Below are positions 1-8,300 of a DNA stretch of 21,614 bases, piece by piece. The first letter of the stretch is position 1; every line of letters begins with the position of its first letter. The DNA lies in NCBI GenBank assembly GCA_031367325.1, contig JANLPQ010000121.1, positions 1-21,614 of the forward strand. The letters run 5' to 3'. The stretch is from JAAFIP01 sp031367325. Its GTDB lineage: Bacteria > Pseudomonadota > Gammaproteobacteria > Burkholderiales > Burkholderiaceae_C. The notes under the pieces were generated by a model, which made no database searches, was not told the DNA's origin, and worked only from the letters and a program-made list of their open reading frames with translations. Both the position numbers and the translations under genes were made by a program.

Positions 1-173
1 TGGCAGGCGGTGTACTCAGCGCAGCGGCATAAAGGGGGAGTAGGCGGCCCTAGGCCGCCACGGAGGACAGCCGCGCAGCTGAGTACGCCGTCGGCCAGCT
101 CCCGTACATAACGAAGAAAGAAGTCCCCGATGACAGCCGCGAAGCTGAGTACGCCGCCTGCCAGCTGCCGTAC
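1..173. repeat. Cluster of GC-rich repeats with an inverted copy and a hairpin
   Basis: Two direct copies of a 42-bp unit lie at 66-107 and 132-173; they differ at about 4 positions and start 66 bp apart. Bases 1-28 match the reverse complement of the same unit (shared core GCTGAGTAC followed by CCGCCTGCCA). Between the inverted copy and the first direct copy is a perfect 7-bp hairpin, GGCGGCC at 43-49 and GGCCGCC at 53-59 with a CTA loop. The layout resembles a REP/BIME-type extragenic palindromic cluster. No gene is supported in 1-254. The cluster may continue left of the window. Confidence 0.7.
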
Positions 174-185
174 AAGAGCAACTAT

Positions 186-230
186 AGTCAAGACTCAGCA
201 AGCTGCTCCATTGCCGCAGTTCACGGTGCC
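186..230 (+). repeat. Fragment of the long repeat, abutting a gene end
   Basis: This stretch begins AGTCAAGA and contains GCTCCATTGCCGCAG, then TTCACGGTGCC. It matches 10529-10578, which has the same elements in the same order (AGTCAAGA, CTCCATCGCCGCAG, CTCACGATGCC). Both copies end just short of the stop codon of a minus-strand gene (255 here, 10585 there). It is probably a decayed edge of the long repeat family present at 10096-10325 and 15098-15330. Confidence 0.5.
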
Positions 231-254
231 GGAACATTCATCTACCGCTATTAA

Positions 255-1622
255 TTACCGAGCGCCAAATTTCAACAACACATCCATCACGGCGCTGAAC
301 CCGCGTCCGCGTGCATGGTCTAGTGCGGTGATGCCTTGTGCGTCGGTAGCATTTACGTCAGCACCGGCGGCTGCTAGCGTGCGCACCATGTCGGCTTGGC
401 CCAGCTGGGCGCCCAGGGTAATGGCGGGGGTACCGCCGCTTTTGGCATTTTTGTCTGCACCATCGGCCAAAGCTTGTTGCAAGGCCGCCAAGTCTTTGGC
501 GCGAATGGCGGCAAACAAAGCGGTGTTGGGTGCTGCGCCAGGTGTTGCGCCTGCGTTGGTTGAGCGCTCTGCGTCAGTAGATTTGGCACGCGCTGAGGGC
601 CTAGCGGCGGCTGCAGGAGCGCTTTGCATCACCGCACCAGAAGGGGCCGACTTGCTGAACGCCGCGTCACCATTGGCTGCGACGGCAGACTCTGCAGCGG
701 GCGCAGCAGACGGCGCGGGTAGGGCAGAGCGGGCCGGTGCAGCAGCGGGAGCCGGGTTTGGCGCAACATCAGCGCTGTTTCTGGCCTGGCTAGTGGGTCG
801 CGGCACCACGAGTTTATTTTCAGCTTGTGCTTTGTCACTTGCTTGCTGCGGCGTACCAGCTGCGGGGCTGTCTATGGTTTCTTGCTTAGGTTGTTTGATA
901 ACAGGTGCTTTGAGCGGTGGGCTTTGCGGTGCAGCCGGAGGTGCAGTTTTTTTGGCAAGCTGGGCTGTGCTTTGGGCTGGTTTTGCCTGATTGGCTACAT
1001 CCTTGGTTTCTTTTGCAACCTCTAGTGCAGCAGGCTCTGCAGTACTAGACGCTGAATTGGTTGCGGAACCAGACGCAGGACTAACTGGGGCCGAGGTTTG
1101 TGCATCAGCTACCTCAGCTTGGGGGCGCACGGCGGGGGCAGGCCGTGCCGCGCTGAAAGCCATGTTTTTTTCTTCGGGCGTGGCGCGGTCCCACTGCATA
1201 AACAGCAAACCGCTGATACCAAAGATAGCGACTGACGCGAGGGCGCGCAGCTTCCATTGGCTGTCGTTGGCAGAGGGTTTTTTACTATCGAATTGGCCTT
1301 TTTGAGCCGTATTAACTGCTCGAGCAGCTATTGAATTAGTAGTGCTTGGATTATCAGCGCCGGTATTTTCCGTTCGCACATGGGGCTGCTGCGCAGCGTA
1401 AGCCAGTATGTTGGCGCGGGTTTGTGCAGACGGGCCTGTAGCGCTGTGCGCGCCTGCCTCGTTAGCCTCGCTAGCCTCGCTAGCCTCGTTATCCAAGGCC
1501 TGCTGCGCCGTGTGGTAGCTGGCCACCAAGCTGTCAGCTTGCTGCGACTGACTTGACTTAGGCGGCTGCAGCGATTGCGGCGTGTCTTGTGGGTCTTGCG
1601 CAGGGTGTTTATCTTGCGTCAT
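255..1622 (-). CDS. Membrane protein with ankyrin repeats, probable anti-sigma factor
   Basis: A 455-residue protein. The N-terminal part (about 30-80) has a short helical segment, SLVASYHTAQQ, then PSAQTRANILAYAAQQ, a style seen in membrane anti-sigma factors beside ECF sigma genes. One membrane segment lies at about 125-144. A long Ala/Pro-rich linker (about 150-360) follows, then three ankyrin-like repeats to the C terminus (about 365-455), including DGADKNAKSGG, AAGADVNATDAQG and ITALDHARGRG. The expected topology is cytoplasmic N terminus and periplasmic ankyrins. Its ATG overlaps the TGA of the sigma gene (ATGA), so the two are translationally coupled. Anti-sigma function is inferred from position and architecture; no zinc-binding HxxxCxxC motif is visible. 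The linker has a four-unit 9-bp tandem repeat (1456-1491) and a palindromic repeat copy (1310-1356). Confidence 0.75.
   Translation of the reverse strand: MTQDKHPAQDPQDTPQSLQPPKSSQSQQADSLVASYHTAQQALDNEASEASEANEAGAHSATGPSAQTRANILAYAAQQPHVRTENTGADNPSTTNSIAARAVNTAQKGQFDSKKPSANDSQWKLRALASVAIFGISGLLFMQWDRATPEEKNMAFSAARPAPAVRPQAEVADAQTSAPVSPASGSATNSASSTAEPAALEVAKETKDVANQAKPAQSTAQLAKKTAPPAAPQSPPLKAPVIKQPKQETIDSPAAGTPQQASDKAQAENKLVVPRPTSQARNSADVAPNPAPAAAPARSALPAPSAAPAAESAVAANGDAAFSKSAPSGAVMQSAPAAAARPSARAKSTDAERSTNAGATPGAAPNTALFAAIRAKDLAALQQALADGADKNAKSGGTPAITLGAQLGQADMVRTLAAAGADVNATDAQGITALDHARGRGFSAVMDVLLKFGAR
1310..1356 (+). repeat. Short palindromic repeat, diverged copy inside a gene
   Basis: The stretch contains CTGCTCGAGCAGCTATTGAA followed by TTAGTAGT, matching the short repeat at 5089, 10281, 12114, 15098 and 21298. 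Here it lies inside the anti-sigma-like gene, antisense to it, and encodes the stretch around TTNSIAARAVNTA in the low-complexity region before the membrane segment. The core CTGCTCGAGCAG is a perfect palindrome. Confidence 0.6.
1456..1491. repeat. Four-unit 9-bp in-frame tandem repeat
   Basis: Four consecutive units, GCCTCGTTA, GCCTCGCTA, GCCTCGCTA and GCCTCGTTA, encode an EAS/EAN-type acidic stretch in the N-terminal region of the anti-sigma-like protein. A change in unit number would keep the frame and alter length by three residues. Confidence 0.85.
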
Positions 1623-2236
1623 ACGTTAGCCTCCGCAAATTCTGCCAACAGGCTTTTGAGTTTGCTGCGGGCGTAGCGCAGGCGGCTTTTGGCGGTTTCA
1701 AAGCTGCAGCTGGTGGCCGCTGCAATCTCGTCCACGCTCATGTCGCCCTCGGCTTGCATTAAAAACGCTTCGCGCTGGTCGGCGGGTAGCGCGTCGACGG
1801 CGGCAATCAGCGCGCGTGCTTGCTCGCGCGACTCGATTTGTCGCACGGGGCCAAAGCCTGAATCGGCTATTAGCTGAGCGCGCAGTTGCACGGACTCGTC
1901 GTCCTCGGCATCCACACTGCTGGCCGTGCTGTGCTGGGGCTTGATGGCACGCCAGTGGTCAACGATGCGGTGGTGGGCCATGGTGAACAGCCAAGTCTTA
2001 AATTTAGCACCGTTCTTGCCGGGCTCGTAGGCGGGTGCGGCGCGCGCTACGGCAAACCACAGCTCTTGGGTTAGCTCGTCTGCGGTGGCGGCGTTGTGCA
2101 CGCTGCGCAGCACGTAGCGCCATACGCTGGCCTCATGCCGCGTGTACAGCGTGTTAAACGCCGCAACCTGACCTTGTGCGTACTGCATCATTAAAGTTTC
2201 ATCAGGAACAGGTGTGGTGGGGTGGCCCGCTTGCAT
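1619..2236 (-). CDS. ECF-family RNA polymerase sigma factor
   Basis: A 205-residue sigma-70 family protein with the two domains typical of ECF sigmas. Region 2 (about 25-98) includes AFNTLYTRHEASVWRYV, ADELTQELW at 52-60 and FKTWLFTMAHHRIVDHWR. A variable linker follows (about 100-138). Region 4 (about 140-195) has ALPADQREAFLMQAEGDMS and the helix-turn-helix CSFETAKSRLRYARSKLKSL. It directs RNA polymerase to a regulon that cannot be named from sequence. It lies downstream of the secreted-protein gene and overlaps the ankyrin membrane protein by 4 bp. No Shine-Dalgarno precedes the ATG, and that ATG lies in the arm of a strong hairpin (2233-2296). Starting at Met16 or Met17 is possible but would trim family-typical residues. 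Confidence 0.93.
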   Translation of the reverse strand: MQAGHPTTPVPDETLMMQYAQGQVAAFNTLYTRHEASVWRYVLRSVHNAATADELTQELWFAVARAAPAYEPGKNGAKFKTWLFTMAHHRIVDHWRAIKPQHSTASSVDAEDDESVQLRAQLIADSGFGPVRQIESREQARALIAAVDALPADQREAFLMQAEGDMSVDEIAAATSCSFETAKSRLRYARSKLKSLLAEFAEANV

Positions 2237-2296
2237 GCAGCGTATTGTGCCCCAGCCCGCGTGGTTTTAGCCACGGGCCGGGGGTGCGCTGCATGC
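2233..2296 (-). promoter_or_regulatory. Large hairpin covering the sigma factor start codon
   Basis: Ten-base arms GCATGCAGCG (2233-2242) and CGCTGCATGC (2287-2296) are perfectly complementary. Inside them a second stem pairs CCCC and GGGG flanks around GCCCGTGG and CCACGCGGGC, with a loop of about 6 bases. In the minus-strand transcript, the 3' arm contains the sigma gene ATG at 2236-2234. The hairpin could be an intercistronic terminator, an RNA-stability element, or a structure sequestering the start codon. There is no T-run after it, which argues against a classical terminator. The base pairing is directly visible; the function is inference. Confidence 0.6.
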
Positions 2297-2306
2297 CACC
2301 GTTAAT

Positions 2307-3257
2307 TTAGCGCCACTGGGGTGGGTCGGGTGTGTAGCCTACTGCGCCGTCGGGGAACGGGTTAGGCCGTGGCTGCACCGGGCGGGGTGCGGGGATCACG
2401 CCGATGGCCAGCAAATTGGCGTAGCTGTCGTATCGAATACGAATCACCTCGGCGGGGCTATTGCTGTCGCGTTCAAACTCGGTGTTGGTCACTACCGAGG
2501 TTTCGCGTTCGCCGTGGCCTGTGCCTAGCTTGGGAGCAGACTGCACGATGTTGGCCGACTGGGGTGCAGAGCGCTTGGCCACGCTGTCGTTGCTGGGCTC
2601 GTAGGGTGCGCCACTGGCCGATTCTGCTTTAGCGGCGTCGGCTGCGCGTGCTGAAGGGGCAGTGGGCGCGGCGGGTGCAGGTGGCCGTGCTGCAGCAGGT
2701 GCGGCGCTAGATTCCGAGTCTTTGTAGCGTTCAGATCCAGAGCGATCGTGGTGCTGCGGATGTGCGGGTGGATAAGTGGGTGGATAAGCAGGTTGCACTT
2801 GCACAGGTGCCCGCTCACGAAACAGTGCCACACCAATCACACCCACATCGCGCGGGCGGCCGGTGCGCTCGGCATAGCTGTTGGGCGACGCGGTAAATTC
2901 AAACGCGGCTACGTCGTTGTTGCTTTTGCGCCAGCCGGTAATGCCGTAGCGCTGGTAGGCGCCCAGCACGTAGCCGGTTTGCGCGGTGTTGGCCGTCTCG
3001 CCGCTGACTACGTTGACACCGTCTACCGAGGTCACCGCCAGCACACGGCGACCCATAGCGTTGCGCACGTCAATGGCGTATTTAGCCCCCGGAACGCCCG
3101 CCACCCAGTATTCACCACGGTAGTAGTGCAGCGGCAGGGTAGCGCCGGTGTTGCGGTCGGTCACCGTCACATCGACTAGCCTGCCTACCGCCAAGGCGGG
3201 GGTGCTCAAACTGCCAATGGCGGCAGACAATGCCAAAATCCACATTAATTTCTTCAT
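2307..3257 (-). CDS. Secreted protein of unknown function, linked to the ECF sigma gene
   Basis: A 316-residue protein with a clear Sec signal peptide, MKKLMWILALSAAIGSLS then TPALA, cleaved at about residue 23. The mature N-terminal half (about 24-150) looks like a compact conserved domain with GYVLGAYQRYGITGWRKS, FEFTASPNSYAERTGRP and VGVIGVALF. A Pro/Ala/Ser-rich linker follows (about 155-230), then a C-terminal piece with VVTNTEFERDSNSP and RIRYDSYANLLAIGVIP. I recall similar uncharacterised proteins in Burkholderiales near ECF sigma genes, but cannot name a function. The ATG at 3257 is chosen because AAAGGAG lies 6 bases upstream; the GTG one codon earlier would be too close to it. It is 70 bp upstream of the sigma gene on the same strand and may be the sensor, target or envelope partner of that system. 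Confidence 0.85.
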   Translation of the reverse strand: MKKLMWILALSAAIGSLSTPALAVGRLVDVTVTDRNTGATLPLHYYRGEYWVAGVPGAKYAIDVRNAMGRRVLAVTSVDGVNVVSGETANTAQTGYVLGAYQRYGITGWRKSNNDVAAFEFTASPNSYAERTGRPRDVGVIGVALFRERAPVQVQPAYPPTYPPAHPQHHDRSGSERYKDSESSAAPAAARPPAPAAPTAPSARAADAAKAESASGAPYEPSNDSVAKRSAPQSANIVQSAPKLGTGHGERETSVVTNTEFERDSNSPAEVIRIRYDSYANLLAIGVIPAPRPVQPRPNPFPDGAVGYTPDPPQWR

Positions 3258-3351
3258 CACACACTCCTTTAAATAAACGGTGATGAAGATTGAAACGGGG
3301 CGGCGCGCAAAAAGGGGTTAAATTACTCCAAAATAATTTTAGAAGGTTAAG

Positions 3352-4839
3352 TTAGGGGCTGCAGGGGCGTTGTGCTTCAACGATGGGACGAAGGAACTTC
3401 GTAGTGGGGGTGTCGTCAGGTCGTAGTGCATTTTTGGTGTACGTACAGCCGTAGTTGCCCGCTGCCACGGTAGAGGGCGTGACCACATCGTCGCCCATGG
3501 GTTTGACGCCATCACGCTCCCATTTCACCATTGCCTCAAAAGCATCTATTTCCTCGGCTACCGTAAAGTCGCAATGGCTGGCACCCCGGATGGCGCGTTG
3601 CACCAGCCAAGTGCTGTTACCTTTGGCCGCTACACGTTTTTGGTACACCTGCTGCATGCTGAACGGCACAAATAAATCACCCAGTGTGTGAATGGACACC
3701 ACCGGGATTTTGAATTCGCCATTGACCTTAGGCACCCAGCGCAGCCCATCGGTGCGCAAACGGTTAGCGTCAGCCACAGCGCTTAGTTTTTGGGCTGACG
3801 CGTTTAACGCGGCCGATCCTGGGGCGTCGCCGTCAATCACGTAGGTGAATGAATTGGTATCGAGCACGTTTTTGGTCAATATGCCGTTCAAAGTGCCGTC
3901 ACTGCCAAAGGTGCCATACGCCGATGGAAAGCTGCCACCAATGGCCAAGCCCAAGTCAAAAATCGGGCGTTCACCACCCGTGAGATTTTTAAGTACGGAC
4001 ACGTACTTCGCACCTGTGACTGTGGCTGTAATGGTGGCTCTAGAACTTGCTGTTGGTGGAAAGCTGCTAAACAAAGTGCCCGTCACCAAGCCCGCAATTT
4101 CAGACCATTTAGTCGTGGGGTAGCTGGGCACGCCCGCTACCGCTTGGGCGGCCACTTGCATAGCGCTGAAGGTGTTGAACAGCTCGGTATCTCCCATCAC
4201 GCCGCACATGGGCACAGCGCCGTTGTAGGCCACTTTATTTTTGGCGGTGGCTGCTGTCTCAGCCTCAATCGCCGCGCCAGTAATATGCCCACCCATCGAC
4301 ACGCCGGTGATGTAAATTTTGCTAGGCGCGGCCAGGGAGCGGGCGTTGGCAGTGGCAATTTTGTTGAACTCTAGCGCCAGTGCGTTGGTGTCTTCTACCC
4401 CTGCCCGCACATCGTAGTAATTTTTGCTGTAGCTTGATGCTGCCCATGCGTAGCCGTTGTCAATCAGGTGGCGGCGCAGCAGGGGGTCTTGCACCGTCAA
4501 CTCAGCGCCGTTGCCCGCAAATCCGTGGGCGTACATCACCAGCTTGCCGTTCCATGCGGCAGGCACCTCTACTCGGTAGCTGGCACCGCCCAGCACACCC
4601 GCCCAGCGGCTGGTGGTGGCCACGTCGGTAATGTCTCCCGTAGCCGTGCCCAGTGCTGCAAACGTAGTAGCGGCTGTGGCATTGAAAGTACGTGTGTCTT
4701 GCGGGCGAGATTCTTCAGGCACCACAGCCACAGGCGGGGTAGCTGCAGGTGGCTCGCTGCCCCCGTCGCTGCCGCCGCAGCCCGTCATAAAAATACTGCC
4801 AGCCAAAGCAGCCGTCATCAGCCAAATAGTAGCGCGCAT
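3352..4839 (-). CDS. Secreted lipoprotein alpha/beta hydrolase (esterase-like)
   Basis: A 495-residue protein beginning with a lipoprotein signal peptide; the lipobox is around FMTGC, placing the lipidated cysteine at 21. A Pro/Ala-rich tether precedes the hydrolase fold. YAHGFAG (103-109) resembles the oxyanion-hole strand. GVSMGG (179-184) is the nucleophile elbow with Ser181. HTLGDLFVPF contains the likely acid Asp388, and GASHCDF holds the likely His422. It is therefore a probable serine ester or peptide hydrolase anchored in the cell envelope; the substrate is unknown. AGGAG lies 9 bases before the ATG. The gene is 94 bp upstream of the secreted-protein gene on the same strand, so it may share its operon, but it may equally be an independent unit. 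Confidence 0.85.
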   Translation of the reverse strand: MRATIWLMTAALAGSIFMTGCGGSDGGSEPPAATPPVAVVPEESRPQDTRTFNATAATTFAALGTATGDITDVATTSRWAGVLGGASYRVEVPAAWNGKLVMYAHGFAGNGAELTVQDPLLRRHLIDNGYAWAASSYSKNYYDVRAGVEDTNALALEFNKIATANARSLAAPSKIYITGVSMGGHITGAAIEAETAATAKNKVAYNGAVPMCGVMGDTELFNTFSAMQVAAQAVAGVPSYPTTKWSEIAGLVTGTLFSSFPPTASSRATITATVTGAKYVSVLKNLTGGERPIFDLGLAIGGSFPSAYGTFGSDGTLNGILTKNVLDTNSFTYVIDGDAPGSAALNASAQKLSAVADANRLRTDGLRWVPKVNGEFKIPVVSIHTLGDLFVPFSMQQVYQKRVAAKGNSTWLVQRAIRGASHCDFTVAEEIDAFEAMVKWERDGVKPMGDDVVTPSTVAAGNYGCTYTKNALRPDDTPTTKFLRPIVEAQRPCSP

Positions 4840-4881
4840 AAGTCAAGTCTCCTGATATTTTGCAAGACAAAAAAACACACC

Positions 4882-4912
4882 CGTTTGCCGATCTATTACA
4901 TGTCAGCAAACG
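4882..4912. promoter_or_regulatory. Inverted repeat upstream of the hydrolase, possible operator
   Basis: CGTTTGC and GCAAACG are perfect inverted 7-mers separated by 17 bases, starting 43 bp upstream of the hydrolase ATG. The spacing could suit a dimeric repressor site or an mRNA stem. It is short enough to arise by chance. Confidence 0.25.
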
Positions 4913-5088
4913 ACTTTTTAAGTCTGCCCAGTGTGATGATTTTCTGCGGCGCGTTAGTCATGTGTGTGACAAAAATCGGCTAGTTGAAGTAACCGGTTGT
5001 AGCGCCTAGCTGCTGTACGGCAAACAGGCTGTGTTGCGTCTTATATTTCTAAGCACTGGGAGTGCATTTTTTAAGTAAATTAAGCTTG

Positions 5089-5132
5089 TAACCCAAGTAA
5101 ATTATGCTCAAGCAGCTATTTAATCAATAGCA
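5089..5132 (+). repeat. Short palindromic repeat, intergenic copy
   Basis: TAACCCAAGTAAATTATGCT then CAAGCAGCTATTTAATCAATAG matches the family consensus shared with 15098-15144 and 21298-21345. It lies about 190 bp upstream of the DUF2339 gene, between divergent genes. Confidence 0.8.
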
Positions 5133-5320
5133 TTTTGTTATTCGAGAATGCCAAATTCGTGACAAATTTGTTCTAAAGCAGTTTTGTGCATCTGTGTTTG
5201 TGGTGCGAAATGGTGATCTAGTCGGGTAACATCTGTTTGCAAGTTGTACTGGCTACCCGTTTCGCGCCCAAGACTCTGGTTGGCTTGCACAACACAACAA
5301 CGAGAAAAAAGGAGTGAGGT

Positions 5321-8300
5321 ATGACCATCATTTGGGCTATTTTCTGGGGTGCTGTGATGGGCACGTTTTGGCCTGGCTATAACGACATCGGCACCTATGT
5401 GGGCGGTATTTTGGGGCTGTTTGCAGGGCTGACGCTGCGATTTGTGATTAAAAAGCAAGTGCTGCAAAACACCGCAAAGTTGCACGAACAGCTGCTGGTG
5501 CAAGCGCAGCAGCTGCAGCAGATAGCGCGCACGGCCACAGCGCGCGCAGGGGCTGATGCAGCCGTGGCCACGCCATCATTGTCTGCACCGTCTGCAGACA
5601 GTGCGCAGGCGCAAGACATGCAGGCCGCCGCCGTTGTCAAGTCGGCCACTAGCGCCGCAGCGTTGACAGACACTGCGCGCCAACAAGCCATTAATACACC
5701 TGCCAATCCATCGCTAGCTGCGAGGGCGCTGGATGCACAGGCCGAGGCCGCAGAAGACGCAGCTTTCTGGCAAGACGAGCTAAAACGTGAGCAGGCTTTA
5801 GCGCCGTCGGCAGCGCGCTTGCGCGCAAACGAGGCTACATCGGGTCAAGTTAAATCGCCGGTTACCGCCACCAAGGCCACCAAAGCCCCTATGCCGCCTG
5901 CACCGCCCAATGCAGTTGAACAAGCTATTGCTGCCGCACAAAACTGGTTCTTAGGCGGCAACACCATCGTGCGCGTGGGATTGGTTATTTTGTTCATCGG
6001 GTTGTCATTTTTAGCGCGCTATGCTGCCGCTGCGGGGCTGATACCGGTAGAGCTGCGCTTGGCAGTGATTGGTGCGTTTGGTATTGCGCTGCTGGCCATT
6101 GGCTTTAAAAAGCGCGCCGACAAACCGGGCTTTGCACTGGCGCTGCAGGGCGCAGGTGTGGCGGTGATGTACCTTACCGTGTTTGCCGCCTTTCGGCTGT
6201 ACGACATGCTGCCGGCGCTGGCTGCGTTTGGTTTGATGATCGTGGTGTGCGCGCTGAGCTGTGCGCTGGCGCTGCTGCAAAACTCACGGGCGTTGGCAGT
6301 AGCCGCTTTTGCCGGTGGCTTTGCGGTGCCTATTTTGTTGTCTACCGGACAGGGCAGCCATGTGGGGCTGTTTAGCTACTACACGCTGCTGAATGTTGCC
6401 ATCATGTTGATTGCCTACAAAAAGTCGTGGCGCATTTTGAACATAGTAGGTTTTGTCGCTACCTTCGGCGTGGCCACAGCGTGGGGTGCGCTCAAGTTTG
6501 CGCCCGAGCAGTACGCCAGCACGCAGCCTTTCTTGATAGGCTTTTTGTTGATTTATGTGATGACTGCTGTGCTGTACGCGCGCAATACGCCAACTAAATT
6601 GGGCAACGCGGTAGACAGCACGCTGGTGTTTGGTACGCCGTTGGTGGCGTTTGGTTTGCAGGTGGGGTTGGTTAAACAGTTTGAGCTGGGCACTGCTTTC
6701 TCGGCGCTGGGTTTTGCAGCGCTGTACCTGGGCTTGGCCACTGTGCTGGTGCGCCGGGCGCTGGCCAATTACCGGTTGCTGATTGAATGTTGTATCGCTA
6801 TTGGCGTAGGCTTTGCCACGCTGGCGGTGCCGCTGGCGCTGGATGCGCAGTGGACATCAGCCGTGTGGGCGCTAGAAGGCGCGGGCGCATTTTGGGTGGG
6901 TATGCGCCAAGCCCGCTGGATGCCGCGGGCTTTTGGCTTGCTGCTGCAGGCGGTGGCGGCCATGGCGTTTATCAACGGGTTGAAGTACGGCGTGTCGGCG
7001 TTGCCGCTGCTTAACCCTGCGTTCATCGGCGCGCTGCTGATAGCCTTGCCTGCGCTGCTAATAGCGTGGTGGCTGCGCCAAGATTTGCCGCACAGCGAGT
7101 CTACTTGGGCCAAGGCCTATGTCGCAGCAGAAAAGCAGTTGCGCAGCCCACTGTTTGTCTACGGCTTTGTGTGGTGGTGTGTGGCGCTGGCACTAGAAAT
7201 TAGCCGCAGTGCGCCTGCCAAAATAGTCGACGCACCTGACCTGCCGGTATTTTCGCAAAGCACCGCGCAGCTACTGACGATGCTGGCTATCTTACTTAGC
7301 GCGCGCCTGGCGCAGTACTTTGGCTTGGCTAAAAACTGGGCCGTAGCCGCATGGCCTAGCCGCGTCACGCTGGTGGTAATGGTTGCCACTTTGCTAACGC
7401 AGCTGAACATCGGCGCCCGCGTGCTGCACACGCCCGCGTGGCTGGTATGGCCTGCCGTGCTGGCGCTGCATTACTGGATGTTGCGCATTAACGATAGGCG
7501 CGATACTGCAGACAATGTTACGCACTCTGCCGCACTGCAAAAGCTTAATTACTGTGTCCACGTAGGTGGTGCGTGGCTGGTTACCGTACTACTGGCCGAC
7601 TGCCTGTGGTTCTTTATTGGCAAAGGCGATTTGTGGCGCACGTCGTGGGCCAGTGTGGTCATGCTGATCAGCGGCATAGGCGTGCTAATGGCGCTGTCGC
7701 TGTGGGCAGGCCGGGCACACCAGCGCTCATCGTTGGCCAGCTTTAAATGGCCGCTTAATCCGCATGCCGTGGCTTACTATTGGCATGCTGCGTTGCCGCT
7801 GGCGGCCATGGTGTTTGCAGGCGCGCTGGTGGTAGCGGTGTCGTCGTCGGGCCGTACCGAACCATTGCCCTATATTCCACTGCTCAACCCGACGGATTTG
7901 ACGATTGCGCTGGCCTTGGGCGCGTTGGTGTTTTGGCGCGCTGCGGTGGCGGGCGCTACTCCCTTGCCTGCGGGGGCGGCTGGGCTGCGCAGCCCGCGTG
8001 CGTGGGTGGCGCTGGCGGGGCTGGCGTTTATCGCGATAAACACCGTGTGGCTGCGTGTGGCGCACCACTTTTTTGATGTGGCTTGGTACCCTAGCGCGTT
8101 ATTTAGCAGCTTTGTGGTGCAAACCGGCTACGCTATTTTGTGGACGCTATTGGCGCTTAGCTTGATGGTGATTGCCGGGCGGCGCAAGCAGCGCGCGCTG
8201 TGGCTGGTGGGTGCAGGGTTGATGGGCTTGGTAGTAGTCAAGCTGCTGCTGATCGACCTGTCTAACGCAGGGGGCGTTGAACGCATCATCGCGTTTATTG

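Larger units (their letters stand above)
4840..5320. other. Divergent intergenic region, 481 bp
   Basis: This holds the promoters for the leftward hydrolase gene and the rightward DUF2339 gene, which cannot be assigned precisely. Visible features: a 7-bp inverted repeat CGTTTGC/GCAAACG at 4882-4888 and 4906-4912 in the hydrolase leader; one short palindromic repeat at 5089-5132; a weak inverted pair CGGGTA/TACCCG near 5223-5259; and a Shine-Dalgarno AAAGGAG just before 5321. Open frames across it lack start signals and coding character. Confidence 0.6.

Noticed and set aside
66..173. Possible CRISPR array.
   Set aside because: Only two direct copies with mismatches and an inverted copy; no regular spacers and no cas genes.
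130..990. Open frame of 286 codons on the plus strand.
   Set aside because: It is antisense to the Ala/Pro-rich anti-sigma gene; GC-rich low-complexity coding commonly leaves such shadows. No ribosome site or recognisable domain.
5138..5503. Minus-strand frame of 121 codons upstream of and overlapping the DUF2339 gene start.
   Set aside because: No ribosome site, overlaps a well-supported gene start, and shows no domain.
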